The position numbers and the translations under genes were made by a program. 5,942 bases of DNA from an uncultured Bacillota bacterium (GTDB lineage Bacteria; Bacillota; Clostridia; Peptostreptococcales; Anaerovoracaceae): assembly GCA_947302945.1 (NCBI GenBank), contig CAMYWZ010000076.1, positions 1-5,942 on the forward strand, given 5' to 3'. Within the stretch, counting starts at the first letter, position 1. Each line of letters begins with the position of its first letter. Under the pieces are notes generated by a model, which saw only the letters and a list, made by a program, of their open reading frames with translations, did not search any database and was not told where the DNA came from. Shown piece after piece: positions 1 through 5,687 of this stretch.

Positions 1-33
1 TTAAAATAGGCTGACAACCAAAATAAATTAATC

Positions 34-40
34 AAGGAGG
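34..40 (+). promoter_or_regulatory. Strong Shine-Dalgarno site of the CoA transferase
   Basis: AAGGAGG lies 6 nt before the ATG at 47. It is close to a full match to the anti-Shine-Dalgarno sequence and fixes this start. The 33 bases before it are AT-rich and contain no recognisable gene end; any promoter is cut by or lies beyond the left edge. Confidence 0.9.
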
Positions 41-46
41 AATCAA

Positions 47-1654
47 ATGGCAAAATTCATCACAGCTCAGGAAGCTGCAAAGCTCATCCCGGACGGCGCC
101 ACAGTAGGCGTAGCCGGCATGGGTCTTTCAGGCTGGCCTGAAGGTATAGCCTGCGCGATCAGAGACAACTTCAAGGAAACAGGACATCCCTGCGGCCTTA
201 ACATCAAGCAGGGCTCGGCTCTGGGAGACTGGGGCTACGGCAACGGCTTCATAGGCTGGAACAGGAACAAGCGTCCCGAAGGCCCCGACACGGAGCACGG
301 CGCACGCGGCATGACGCGTCTGGGCGAAGCAGGTCCCGGCCTTGTCACCAAGTGGACTTCCGCCCACATCGGAAGCGCGTTCTCCCTCTGCGATCAGGCC
401 AGAGCAAACCAGCTCGAGAGCTACTGCCTGCCTCAGGGTGTCATCATCAACCTCTGGAGAGAGATAGGCGCAGGCCGTCCGGGTCTCATCACCAAGACCG
501 GTCTGGGCACCTTCGTAGACCCCAGGGTAGAAGGCGGCCGCATGAACGACGCAGCCCGCAATTCCAAGGACGAAGTCGTAAAACTCATAGAGTTCGGCGG
601 CGAGGAATACCTGTTCTATCCAACGTTCAAGGTAGACGTAGCGCTCCTCAGGGGCACCATCGCGGACGAGAACGGCAACATCTCCTTCGCTCACGAATCC
701 GTTATAAACGAAGGCTTTGTAGTCGCTAACGCTGTCAAGCACTGCGGCGGCATCGTAATAGTCCAGGTAGAGTATCTCGCAAAGAAAGAGACCCTCAACC
801 CCAAGGACATCAAGATCCCCTGCAACCTCGTAGACTACGTTGTATGGGACGACGATCCCAAGCACTGCTGGCAGGCAGAGGGAGATTATTGGGAACCCGC
901 ATTCTCCGGCCAGATCAGAAAGCCGCTCAACGCCATCACTCCGCTGCCCTTCGACGACCGCAAGATCATCCTCAGAAGGGCCGCTATGGAGCTGCGCAAG
1001 GGCAACATAGTAAACCTCGGCGTAGGCATGCCTGCTGAGATGGCACGCGTCATCAACGAGGAAGGCTTCACCAACGACATCATCATGAGCACAGAGTCAG
1101 GCATGGTAGGCGGCGTTCCTTCCGCACTGCCTTCCTTCGGCTCCGCTTATAACCCCGAAGCCATCATCTCCCCGCACGAGATGTTCGACTTCATCTCCGG
1201 CGGCGGACTCGACGTCACCTGCCTGGGCATAGGCGAGATCGACAAGGACGGAAACAACAACGTTTCCAGAATGGGTTCCAGGCTCACCGGCCCCGGCGGA
1301 TTCATCGACATCACCGCGGCTACCAAGAAGGTCATCTTCGTAGGAACACTCACCGGCTACAACAAGAAGGCCCAGAAGGAGTTCCCGAAGTTCCTCGAGC
1401 ACGTAAGCCAGATCACCTTCTCCGGAAAGTACGCTCCCGACTATCAGGAAGTCCTGTACATCACCGAGAAGGCCGTCTTCAAGCTCATCGACCACACTCT
1501 CACTCTCATCGAAGTGGCCCCCGGTCTCGACGTCGAAAAGGACGTCATCGCCAAGATGGGATTCAGGCCTGCCATCTCCAAGGATCTTAAAGAGATGCCC
1601 AAGGAGATCTTCCAGGAGAAGTGGGGCGGTCTCGGAAAGACCATGCTCGCGTAA
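47..1654 (+). CDS. Acyl-CoA:acetate/3-ketoacid CoA transferase (propionate CoA-transferase/YdiF-like)
   Basis: This is a class I CoA transferase of 535 aa, the usual size for the fused alpha-beta form. It would move CoA between short-chain acyl-CoAs and free acids such as acetate, propionate, butyrate or acetoacetate in the cytoplasm, through a glutamyl-CoA thioester. The N-terminal half (about 1-290) carries the family signature LPQGVIINLWREIGAGRPG (128-146) followed by GLGTFVDPRVEGGRMN (152-167). The C-terminal half (about 300-520) has NLGVGMPAEMA (323-333) and the active-site segment STESGMVGG (348-356), in which E350 is the expected catalytic glutamate. GGGLDVTCLGIGEID (385-399) and GSRLTGPGGFIDI (410-422) also match the family. 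The ATG is fixed by a strong ribosome binding site. Ile codons are mostly ATC, unlike the next gene, which suggests high expression. It is a single-gene unit closed by a terminator. Acid specificity cannot be read from the sequence. Confidence 0.95.
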   Translation: MAKFITAQEAAKLIPDGATVGVAGMGLSGWPEGIACAIRDNFKETGHPCGLNIKQGSALGDWGYGNGFIGWNRNKRPEGPDTEHGARGMTRLGEAGPGLVTKWTSAHIGSAFSLCDQARANQLESYCLPQGVIINLWREIGAGRPGLITKTGLGTFVDPRVEGGRMNDAARNSKDEVVKLIEFGGEEYLFYPTFKVDVALLRGTIADENGNISFAHESVINEGFVVANAVKHCGGIVIVQVEYLAKKETLNPKDIKIPCNLVDYVVWDDDPKHCWQAEGDYWEPAFSGQIRKPLNAITPLPFDDRKIILRRAAMELRKGNIVNLGVGMPAEMARVINEEGFTNDIIMSTESGMVGGVPSALPSFGSAYNPEAIISPHEMFDFISGGGLDVTCLGIGEIDKDGNNNVSRMGSRLTGPGGFIDITAATKKVIFVGTLTGYNKKAQKEFPKFLEHVSQITFSGKYAPDYQEVLYITEKAVFKLIDHTLTLIEVAPGLDVEKDVIAKMGFRPAISKDLKEMPKEIFQEKWGGLGKTMLA

Positions 1655-1667
1655 AGCAAACTTTAAG

Positions 1668-1701
1668 GCAGAGGGTGCATAAAAGCATCCTCTGCTTTTT
1701 T
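1668..1701 (+). terminator. Rho-independent terminator of the CoA transferase
   Basis: An 11-bp stem pairs GCAGAGGGTGC (1668-1678) with GCATCCTCTGC (1685-1695), with one G-U pair and an ATAAAA loop. Six T follow directly (1696-1701). It starts 14 nt after the stop codon and separates this gene from the next transcription unit. Confidence 0.95.
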
Positions 1702-1712
1702 ATTGTCCGGCA

Positions 1713-1759
1713 TTGTTCACAAGCGGCCGATTGTGATATAATAATCTGATATAATAAGC
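1713..1759 (+). promoter_or_regulatory. Putative promoter of the four-gene run, with duplicated extended -10
   Basis: A TATAAT box at 1737-1742 is preceded by TGA (an extended -10). A weak -35 (TTGTTC, 1713-1718) lies 18 nt before it. A second TGA-TATAAT copy follows at 1747-1755, because TGATATAATAA is repeated 13 bp apart (1734-1744 and 1747-1757). The second copy has no -35 at proper spacing and could only work as an extended -10 promoter. The region lies between the upstream terminator and the next start codon, where a promoter is expected. Which copy is used is inference. Confidence 0.75.
1717..1736. promoter_or_regulatory. Near-perfect 20-bp palindrome, candidate operator
   Basis: The arms TCACAA (1717-1722) and TTGTGA (1731-1736) are exact inverted repeats. 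The central CGGCCG (1724-1729) is itself palindromic, so 9 of the 10 base pairs of symmetry hold and only 1723/1730 mismatch. The site fills the space between the -35 and first -10 boxes, where a bound protein would block polymerase. The binding protein is unknown. Confidence 0.5.
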
Positions 1760-1777
1760 ATATTATATTTGATTTAC

Positions 1778-1783
1778 GGGAGA
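1778..1783 (+). promoter_or_regulatory. Ribosome binding site of the lipoprotein nucleotidase
   Basis: GGGAGA lies 7 nt before the ATG at 1791. It supports this start, which also gives a complete lipoprotein signal peptide. Confidence 0.8.
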
Positions 1784-1790
1784 TATTGAT

Positions 1791-3524
1791 ATGAAGCTTA
1801 AAAGAAGTGCTCTTCTTTGCGTTGCGCTTGCGCTGGTTATGATTTTTGCGGCCTGCGGACCCGCGAACAGTACGAATAATTCTGTAAACACCAATACGGA
1901 AAACGCCGCGAACACGGTTCCCGCCGGAAACGACGCGCCAGTTGAAAAGAACGGAGAGATATACATACTCTACACCAGCGACGTCCACTGCGGCATGGAC
2001 CAGGGCTTCGGCTACGCAGGCCTCATGCAGATACGCAGCTCGCTCGAGGCTCAGGGCTACACCACCATACTCGTCGATGACGGCGATGCCTTCCAGGGCG
2101 ACTCTGTAGGCACCCTCACTAAAGGCGAGACTATAGTGAAGCTCATGAACACCCTGGATTACGACATTGCAATACCGGGCAACCACGATTTCGACTACGG
2201 CATGGACAGGTTCTTCGAACTTGCCGGAATGGCGGATTTCACTTATATCAGCTGCAATTTCAACAAGCAGGGGTCGCTGGTCTTTGAGCCTTACGTCATC
2301 CTGAATGCAGCAGGGCACAAGATAGCATTTGTCGGAGTCACCACTCCTACGACCATACTTGATTCCACGCCGGAGTTCTTCCAGAACGAAAAGGGAGAGT
2401 ACATATATGGTTTCATGCAGGATGCCACAGGGGAAGCGCTGTATAAGGCAGTGCAGGATTCGGTGGACGCCGCAAGAAGAGAAGGCGCGGAACTCGTATA
2501 TGTTCTCGGACACCTCGGCATGGACGCGGAGTCAGCCCCCTGGACTTACGCGGATGTCATAGAGCATACCTCAGGCATAGACGTTATGTTTGACGGCCAC
2601 AGCCACGATTCGGACCAGATCGTCATGAAGGATAAGGACGGCAAAAACGTCACCCGTTCCGCCTGCGGCACCAAGCTCAACTGCATAGGGTACAGCCGCA
2701 TCACAAAAGACGGCAAGGTCGCGGAGACCGGCATCTGGAGCTGGCCCAACGACACCTGCGCCCAGGAGCTCTTCGGCATAGACAACGAAGCTGCCAAGGC
2801 AGTGGACGGTGCGAGAGCAGAGCTTGCCGCGCTCCTGAATAAGGTCGTGGCGCATACCGATGTTGAACTTACGATCTACGATGCTGTCGCAAAGGATAAT
2901 TCAGGCAATCCCATCAGGATGGTCAGAAGAGCTGAGACCAACCTCGGCGACCTGTGCGCAGACGCCTTAAGATCCGCAGGAAACGCGGATGTAGGCCTCA
3001 TCAACGGCGGCGGAGTAAGGAAGAACATCGCAAAGGGCGACATTACCTACGAAGACATCATCAACGTCTTCCCGTTCGGAAACACCCTCTGTGTGGTAGA
3101 GACAACGGGAGAACAGATACTCAACGCGCTCGAGTGGGGAGCCAAGGGTCTCCCCGGAGAAAGCGGCGGATTCCTTCAAGTCTCCGGCCTTTGCTATACC
3201 ATAGACGTGTCCGTACCCGGCAGCTGCATCACGGATGAGATAGGAATGTTCGCGGGAGTTGCAGGCGAGAGGAGAGTAAAGGACGTCACGATAGGCGGAC
3301 AGCCACTTGATCCGGCAAAGACTTACACAGTGGCCAGCATAGGCTACATATTGCTGTCGTTCGGAGACGGACAGGCGGCGTTTAAAGGCTGCAAGGTCCT
3401 TCAGAACGGCTCTCAGTTAGATAACCAGCTTCTCATAGATTACATAGTTGAGACTCTTGGCGGCAGGATAGGAACAGGCTATGCAGATCCCGCCGGAGAG
3501 GGAAGGATCACCATAGTGGAGTAG
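1791..3524 (+). CDS. Lipoprotein 5'-nucleotidase / UshA-family metallophosphoesterase
   Basis: This 577-aa surface enzyme is expected to remove phosphate from nucleotides or related phosphoesters outside the membrane, for nucleoside and phosphate scavenging. Residues 1-22 form a lipoprotein signal (MKLKR, hydrophobic stretch, lipobox FAAC with C22), followed by an Asn/Thr-rich linker to about 52. The metallophosphoesterase domain (about 56-320) shows all metal-site motifs: TSDVH (62-66, D64 and H66), DDGD (96-99), GNHDFDYG (130-137), GHLG (240-243) and GHSHD (269-273). The C-terminal 5'-nucleotidase domain (about 350-577) shows NLGDLCADALR (384-394), NGGGVR (405-410), FPFGNTL (427-433), GGFLQVSG (459-466) and SFGDGQAAF (523-531). 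Length and domain order are normal for the family. TSDVHCG in place of the classical TNDxHG is, from memory, common in clostridial members. Ile is coded mostly by ATA and Arg mostly by AGA/AGG. The exact substrate is uncertain. Confidence 0.95.
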   Translation: MKLKRSALLCVALALVMIFAACGPANSTNNSVNTNTENAANTVPAGNDAPVEKNGEIYILYTSDVHCGMDQGFGYAGLMQIRSSLEAQGYTTILVDDGDAFQGDSVGTLTKGETIVKLMNTLDYDIAIPGNHDFDYGMDRFFELAGMADFTYISCNFNKQGSLVFEPYVILNAAGHKIAFVGVTTPTTILDSTPEFFQNEKGEYIYGFMQDATGEALYKAVQDSVDAARREGAELVYVLGHLGMDAESAPWTYADVIEHTSGIDVMFDGHSHDSDQIVMKDKDGKNVTRSACGTKLNCIGYSRITKDGKVAETGIWSWPNDTCAQELFGIDNEAAKAVDGARAELAALLNKVVAHTDVELTIYDAVAKDNSGNPIRMVRRAETNLGDLCADALRSAGNADVGLINGGGVRKNIAKGDITYEDIINVFPFGNTLCVVETTGEQILNALEWGAKGLPGESGGFLQVSGLCYTIDVSVPGSCITDEIGMFAGVAGERRVKDVTIGGQPLDPAKTYTVASIGYILLSFGDGQAAFKGCKVLQNGSQLDNQLLIDYIVETLGGRIGTGYADPAGEGRITIVE

Positions 3525-3536
3525 GGCTTTTGGCAG

Positions 3537-4148
3537 ATGTGCTGCAGATACTTTGTAGAACCTAACGGATACTTCGCACAGCTTGCAAGGCAGGCGCACA
3601 GGACCACCACCAACAGCCGCCTTAAGATCAGCGAGGGAAAGGTGCAGCTCGAAGGGGAGATATCCCCCGGCACCAACGTCCCCGTCATTGCCTCGGGCAA
3701 AAGCGGAAAACCCATAGCATTCCTGATGTTCTGGGGTTTCCGCGCAAAGACCGGCAGCCTGGTCGTCAACGCGCGCACCGAAACGGCCGCGGAAAAGCCC
3801 ATGTTCAAAGACGCCTGGGCCTCGCACCGCTGCGTCATACCCGCCTCGTGGTACTATGAGTGGGAGCACCTAACCTCGCCGGACGGAAAGACCAAAACAG
3901 GGCAGAAATACTCGATACAGCCCGCCGGTATGGACAGGACCTACCTTGCCGGACTGTACCGCATGGAGAACAGCTTTCCGCATTTCGCGGTGCTCACAAG
4001 GCCGCCCGCGGAGAGCATCAGCTTCATCCACGACCGCATGCCCCTGATCCTGCCGGAAGGCCTCATAGCGGACTGGATCAGGCCCGATTCCGACCCGAAG
4101 GAGATAATAGGGCACGCGCTCACTGACATGGTCTTCGAAACAGCCTGA
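3537..4148 (+). CDS. SRAP-domain protein (SOS response-associated, YedK/HMCES family)
   Basis: Family members form a stable thiazolidine crosslink to abasic sites in single-stranded DNA through the N-terminal cysteine left after Met removal, protecting the lesion at replication forks. This 203-aa protein has the expected length and key residues: C2, the NARTET segment (78-83, with N78), WYYEW (105-109, E108) and FIHDRMPLIL (163-172, H165). These correspond to Cys2, Asn75, Glu105 and His160 of E. coli YedK. GEISPGTNVPVI (40-51) and FWGF (65-68) also fit. The start must be exact because Cys has to be residue 2, and ATG-TGC at 3537 gives this. The family's usual MCGR start is MCCR here. The gene begins 12 nt after the nucleotidase stop with only a weak ribosome site (GGAG 3518-3521 or AGGG 3523-3526), so translational coupling is likely. 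No LexA-type operator was noticed in front of it. Confidence 0.93.
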   Translation: MCCRYFVEPNGYFAQLARQAHRTTTNSRLKISEGKVQLEGEISPGTNVPVIASGKSGKPIAFLMFWGFRAKTGSLVVNARTETAAEKPMFKDAWASHRCVIPASWYYEWEHLTSPDGKTKTGQKYSIQPAGMDRTYLAGLYRMENSFPHFAVLTRPPAESISFIHDRMPLILPEGLIADWIRPDSDPKEIIGHALTDMVFETA

Positions 4149-4161
4149 CCTGATAGAACAT

Positions 4162-4614
4162 ATGGAGATATACACATACATAACTTTAAGAGAAGAACCG
4201 CAGCTTAAAAACGCTGCGGCTGAATGGTTCCACAGCAAATGGGGCGTCCCTGCGGAGGCTTATCTGGAGTGCATGGACGCCTATTTGTCCGGTGAAACGG
4301 AATACGGCTGGTACCTATGCCTGCATGAAGGAGCCATAGTCGGCGGCCTGGGTGTCATAGAAAACGACTTCCATGACCGTAAGGACCTTACGCCTAACGT
4401 CTGCGCGGTATTCACCGAAGAGGGCTTCCGCAAAAAAGGCATAGCGGGGCAGCTGCTTGATAAAGCTGTGGAGGACCTCAGGTCCAAAGGCATTTCGCCC
4501 GTATATCTCGTCACAGACCATACCGGCTTTTATGAAAGGTACGGCTGGGACTTTCTCTGCATGGTCCAGGGTGACGGAGAACCCGACATGACCAGAATGT
4601 ACATACATCAGTAA
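4162..4614 (+). CDS. GNAT-family N-acetyltransferase
   Basis: This 150-aa single-domain GNAT is expected to transfer acetyl from acetyl-CoA to an amine; the substrate is unknown. Strand beta4 and motif A are clear: NVCAVFTEEGFRKKGIAGQLL (79-99) contains the R-x-x-G-x-A pyrophosphate-binding loop (R90, G93, A95). Motif B appears as YLVTDHTGFYERYGW (115-129). The N-terminal region has an aromatic-rich segment (AAEWFHSKWGVP, 19-30), typical of a GNAT subgroup I recall as common in gut clostridia. The start is 13 nt after the SRAP stop without a clear ribosome site, so translation may be coupled. Acetylation can also be a resistance or tailoring step, so a role with the downstream peptide is possible, but nothing in the sequence shows it. 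Confidence 0.92.
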   Translation: MEIYTYITLREEPQLKNAAAEWFHSKWGVPAEAYLECMDAYLSGETEYGWYLCLHEGAIVGGLGVIENDFHDRKDLTPNVCAVFTEEGFRKKGIAGQLLDKAVEDLRSKGISPVYLVTDHTGFYERYGWDFLCMVQGDGEPDMTRMYIHQ

Positions 4615-4622
4615 GCGGATAC

Positions 4623-4630
4623 AGAAAGGA
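4623..4630 (+). promoter_or_regulatory. Ribosome binding site of the leader-peptide gene
   Basis: AGAAAGGA lies 8 nt before the ATG at 4639, in the 24-nt gap after the GNAT stop. It supports the small gene as truly translated from this start. Confidence 0.65.
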
Positions 4631-4638
4631 TCATTGTC

Positions 4639-4986
4639 ATGGAAGAAAACAAGTATGCAAAGCTGCTCGACGGAGTATTCGAAAAACTGACTGACGAGCA
4701 AAGAGAAAAAGCGCTGGAATGCAAGGATACCGACGCGCTTTTAAAGATGCTCAACGATGAGGGAGTGGAGCTTCCCGACGAACTGCTTGATGCAGTCGCC
4801 GGCGGGGCCATCTACTACAGCAGCTGGCGCGGCTGGGAAGTCTACGAAGACGGTACTCTCAAGCTGTTAGCCCGTGTCGGTACAGATGCTTCCTGGAACC
4901 AGTGGAACGCAAAGGCGTATGCCAGAAACTACGCGTTGAACCATGGTCAGAGCGGAGAAGAGCTCAAAACAGACCCGTTGAAGTAG
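4639..4986 (+). CDS. Putative RiPP precursor with Nif11/NHLP-like double-glycine leader
   Basis: This 115-aa peptide has a two-part structure. Residues 1-56 look like a leader: an acidic, helical, Leu-rich segment, the stretch TDALLKMLNDEGVELPDELL (31-50), then DAVAGG (51-56). The acidic 'EGxxL-DELLxAVAGG' ending matches the general form of Nif11-like/NHLP leaders of ribosomally made, modified peptides, which are cut after GG by a C39-type peptidase, usually within an ABC exporter. The predicted core is residues 57-115 (59 aa). It has four Trp (63, 66, 86, 89), five Tyr (59, 60, 69, 94, 98), many Asn and no Cys; the only Cys is C28 in the leader. Lanthionine chemistry and Cys-to-Cys disulfides are therefore excluded in the core. 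The gene is last in the run of four and overlaps the convergent gene by 23 nt. No maturation enzyme or transporter is visible, so it may be an orphan precursor, or an ordinary small secreted peptide. Leader call fairly sure; modification unknown. Confidence 0.75.
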   Translation: MEENKYAKLLDGVFEKLTDEQREKALECKDTDALLKMLNDEGVELPDELLDAVAGGAIYYSSWRGWEVYEDGTLKLLARVGTDASWNQWNAKAYARNYALNHGQSGEELKTDPLK

Positions 4987-5581
4987 AACTGGTCAGGCGG
5001 AAATAATCCGCCTCTTTGAGCTGCCCGTTCAAAAGTGCCAGCCTTGCGTAGCGGCCGAATTCCAGATCGGACAGAACATAATAGGCGCCGGAAGAGCCTG
5101 TAGCGCCTCCGATATTGTATTCCGCATAGTGTTCAAGAATATAACGCCCTGCGGAATCCTTTCCGACAGCGCGGAAGCTTTTGTTTTTCCGGTCGATCTC
5201 CACCACGAACAGTTCTTCATAGCCGGCAGGTTTTGCGTTAAGCTGATTTGCCTGCTTTTTTCGGTTGGGATCCGCTTTTGCCATTTTCCGCAGCTGCTGT
5301 GTGTATGGATAATCCTCTTCGGGTATCCTCCCGGAGAGCGTATTGCTCACGATGGAGTCTACGAACTCCTTGCGGCTTTTGTATCCGTAGGGGATAGCTA
5401 CGACGGTGTACTCCATTCCGGGATAGTCCCAGTGTTCCTGAAAATAATCTTCGACCGGATGACGGTCGATCACCTCCGTGATCTCAGGGCGCGTTTTCTG
5501 AACGATCTCAAGAGCCTGCCTGTGGATCTCCTCCCGCAGCTGCGCTGCGTGTTTCAGGTCCTGTTCAGAGTATTTTGCCAT
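4964..5581 (-). CDS. Hypothetical protein, 205 aa
   Basis: I do not recognise this protein. The start at 5581 (MAKYSEQD) is chosen because AAGGAAAG sits 8 nt before it; a longer reading frame back to 5833 exists but runs through the tandem repeat in a frame with no sign of coding. The product is soluble-looking, with no signal peptide or membrane segment. Residues 5-40 are charged and probably helical. The middle has an aromatic stretch (DYFQEHWDYPGMEYTVVAIPYGYKS cut to its ends D45 and S69), and 98-116 is Lys/Arg/Asn/Gln-rich. The C-terminal half (about 120-195) alternates like beta strands: ELFVVEIDRKNKSFRAV (123-139) and GAYYVLSDLEFGRYARLALL (165-184). It may be one small mixed alpha/beta domain. 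Codon use differs from the + strand run (Ile mostly ATC, Arg often CGG/CGC). It is probably co-transcribed with the gene entering from the right, and converges on the leader-peptide gene. Confidence 0.75.
   Translation of the reverse strand: MAKYSEQDLKHAAQLREEIHRQALEIVQKTRPEITEVIDRHPVEDYFQEHWDYPGMEYTVVAIPYGYKSRKEFVDSIVSNTLSGRIPEEDYPYTQQLRKMAKADPNRKKQANQLNAKPAGYEELFVVEIDRKNKSFRAVGKDSAGRYILEHYAEYNIGGATGSSGAYYVLSDLEFGRYARLALLNGQLKEADYFRLTSSTSTGLF
4995..5013 (+). terminator. Hairpin after the leader-peptide gene, possible terminator
   Basis: AGGCGGA (4995-5001) pairs exactly with TCCGCCT (5007-5013) around an AATAA loop, 8 nt after the stop codon of the leader-peptide gene. The following CTTTG is a poor T tract, so termination would be weak. 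The hairpin lies inside the 3' coding part of the convergent - strand gene. Confidence 0.45.
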
Positions 5582-5589
5582 GTTCTTTT

Positions 5590-5597
5590 CTTTCCTT
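5590..5597 (-). promoter_or_regulatory. Ribosome binding site deciding the start of the 205-aa gene
   Basis: On the - strand AAGGAAAG stands 8 nt before ATG (5581-5579). This favours the 205-aa start over the longer 289-codon frame that begins with GTG at 5833. Confidence 0.7.
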
Positions 5598-5599
5598 CG

Positions 5600-5615
5600 C
5601 AGGATACTGATCCTG
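5600..5615. repeat. Small perfect inverted repeat next to the ribosome site
   Basis: CAGGAT and ATCCTG pair around a 4-nt loop. Read on the - strand it ends 2 nt before the Shine-Dalgarno site of the 205-aa gene and could affect its translation. Read on the + strand it is followed by six T (5616-5621) and would look like a weak terminator. Confidence 0.5.
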
Positions 5616-5623
5616 TTTTTTAG

Positions 5624-5640
5624 TGACCGTATTGCGGTCA
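5624..5640. repeat. Inverted repeat TGACCG-N5-CGGTCA
   Basis: Six-base exact arms (5624-5629 and 5635-5640) surround a TATTG centre, in the leader region of the 205-aa gene. It could be an operator or an RNA hairpin. Confidence 0.45.
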
Positions 5641-5651
5641 TAAGCTTATGA
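5638..5651. repeat. Perfect 14-bp palindrome TCATAAGCTTATGA
   Basis: The 14 bases equal their own reverse complement, with no spacer. The site shares three bases with the neighbouring inverted repeat and lies 57-70 bp before the start codon of the 205-aa gene, a fitting place for an operator. The protein that would bind it is unknown. Confidence 0.5.
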
Positions 5652-5668
5652 TCTGTGAATGAGCCGCC

Positions 5669-5680
5669 GGGACCTGTCCC
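5669..5680. repeat. Inverted repeat GGGAC-CT-GTCCC
   Basis: Five-base exact arms lie 7 nt past the stop of the - strand gene that enters from the right. There is no T tract, so it is not a convincing terminator on its own. It resembles the GC-rich palindromes often seen between genes in clostridia. Confidence 0.4.
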
Positions 5681-5687
5681 CGAATGG

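Noticed and set aside
1..33. Promoter at the left edge (TAAAAT at 2-7)
   Set aside because: Any -35 would be outside the window and the AT-rich sequence gives such matches by chance.
128..865. 245-aa - strand reading frame inside the CoA transferase
   Set aside because: It is a shadow frame opposite a gene with clear family motifs over its full length.
1716..1736. Rex (redox repressor) operator, because TTCACAA and TTGTGA are both present
   Set aside because: Rex sites have the order TTGTGA-N6-TCACAA. Here the half-sites are in the opposite order with an 8-bp spacer, so the match is only to reversed halves.
5600..5621. + strand intrinsic terminator (hairpin plus six T)
   Set aside because: The stem is short with modest GC and no + strand gene leads into it. 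It is better seen as part of the leader region of the - strand gene, though antisense termination cannot be excluded.
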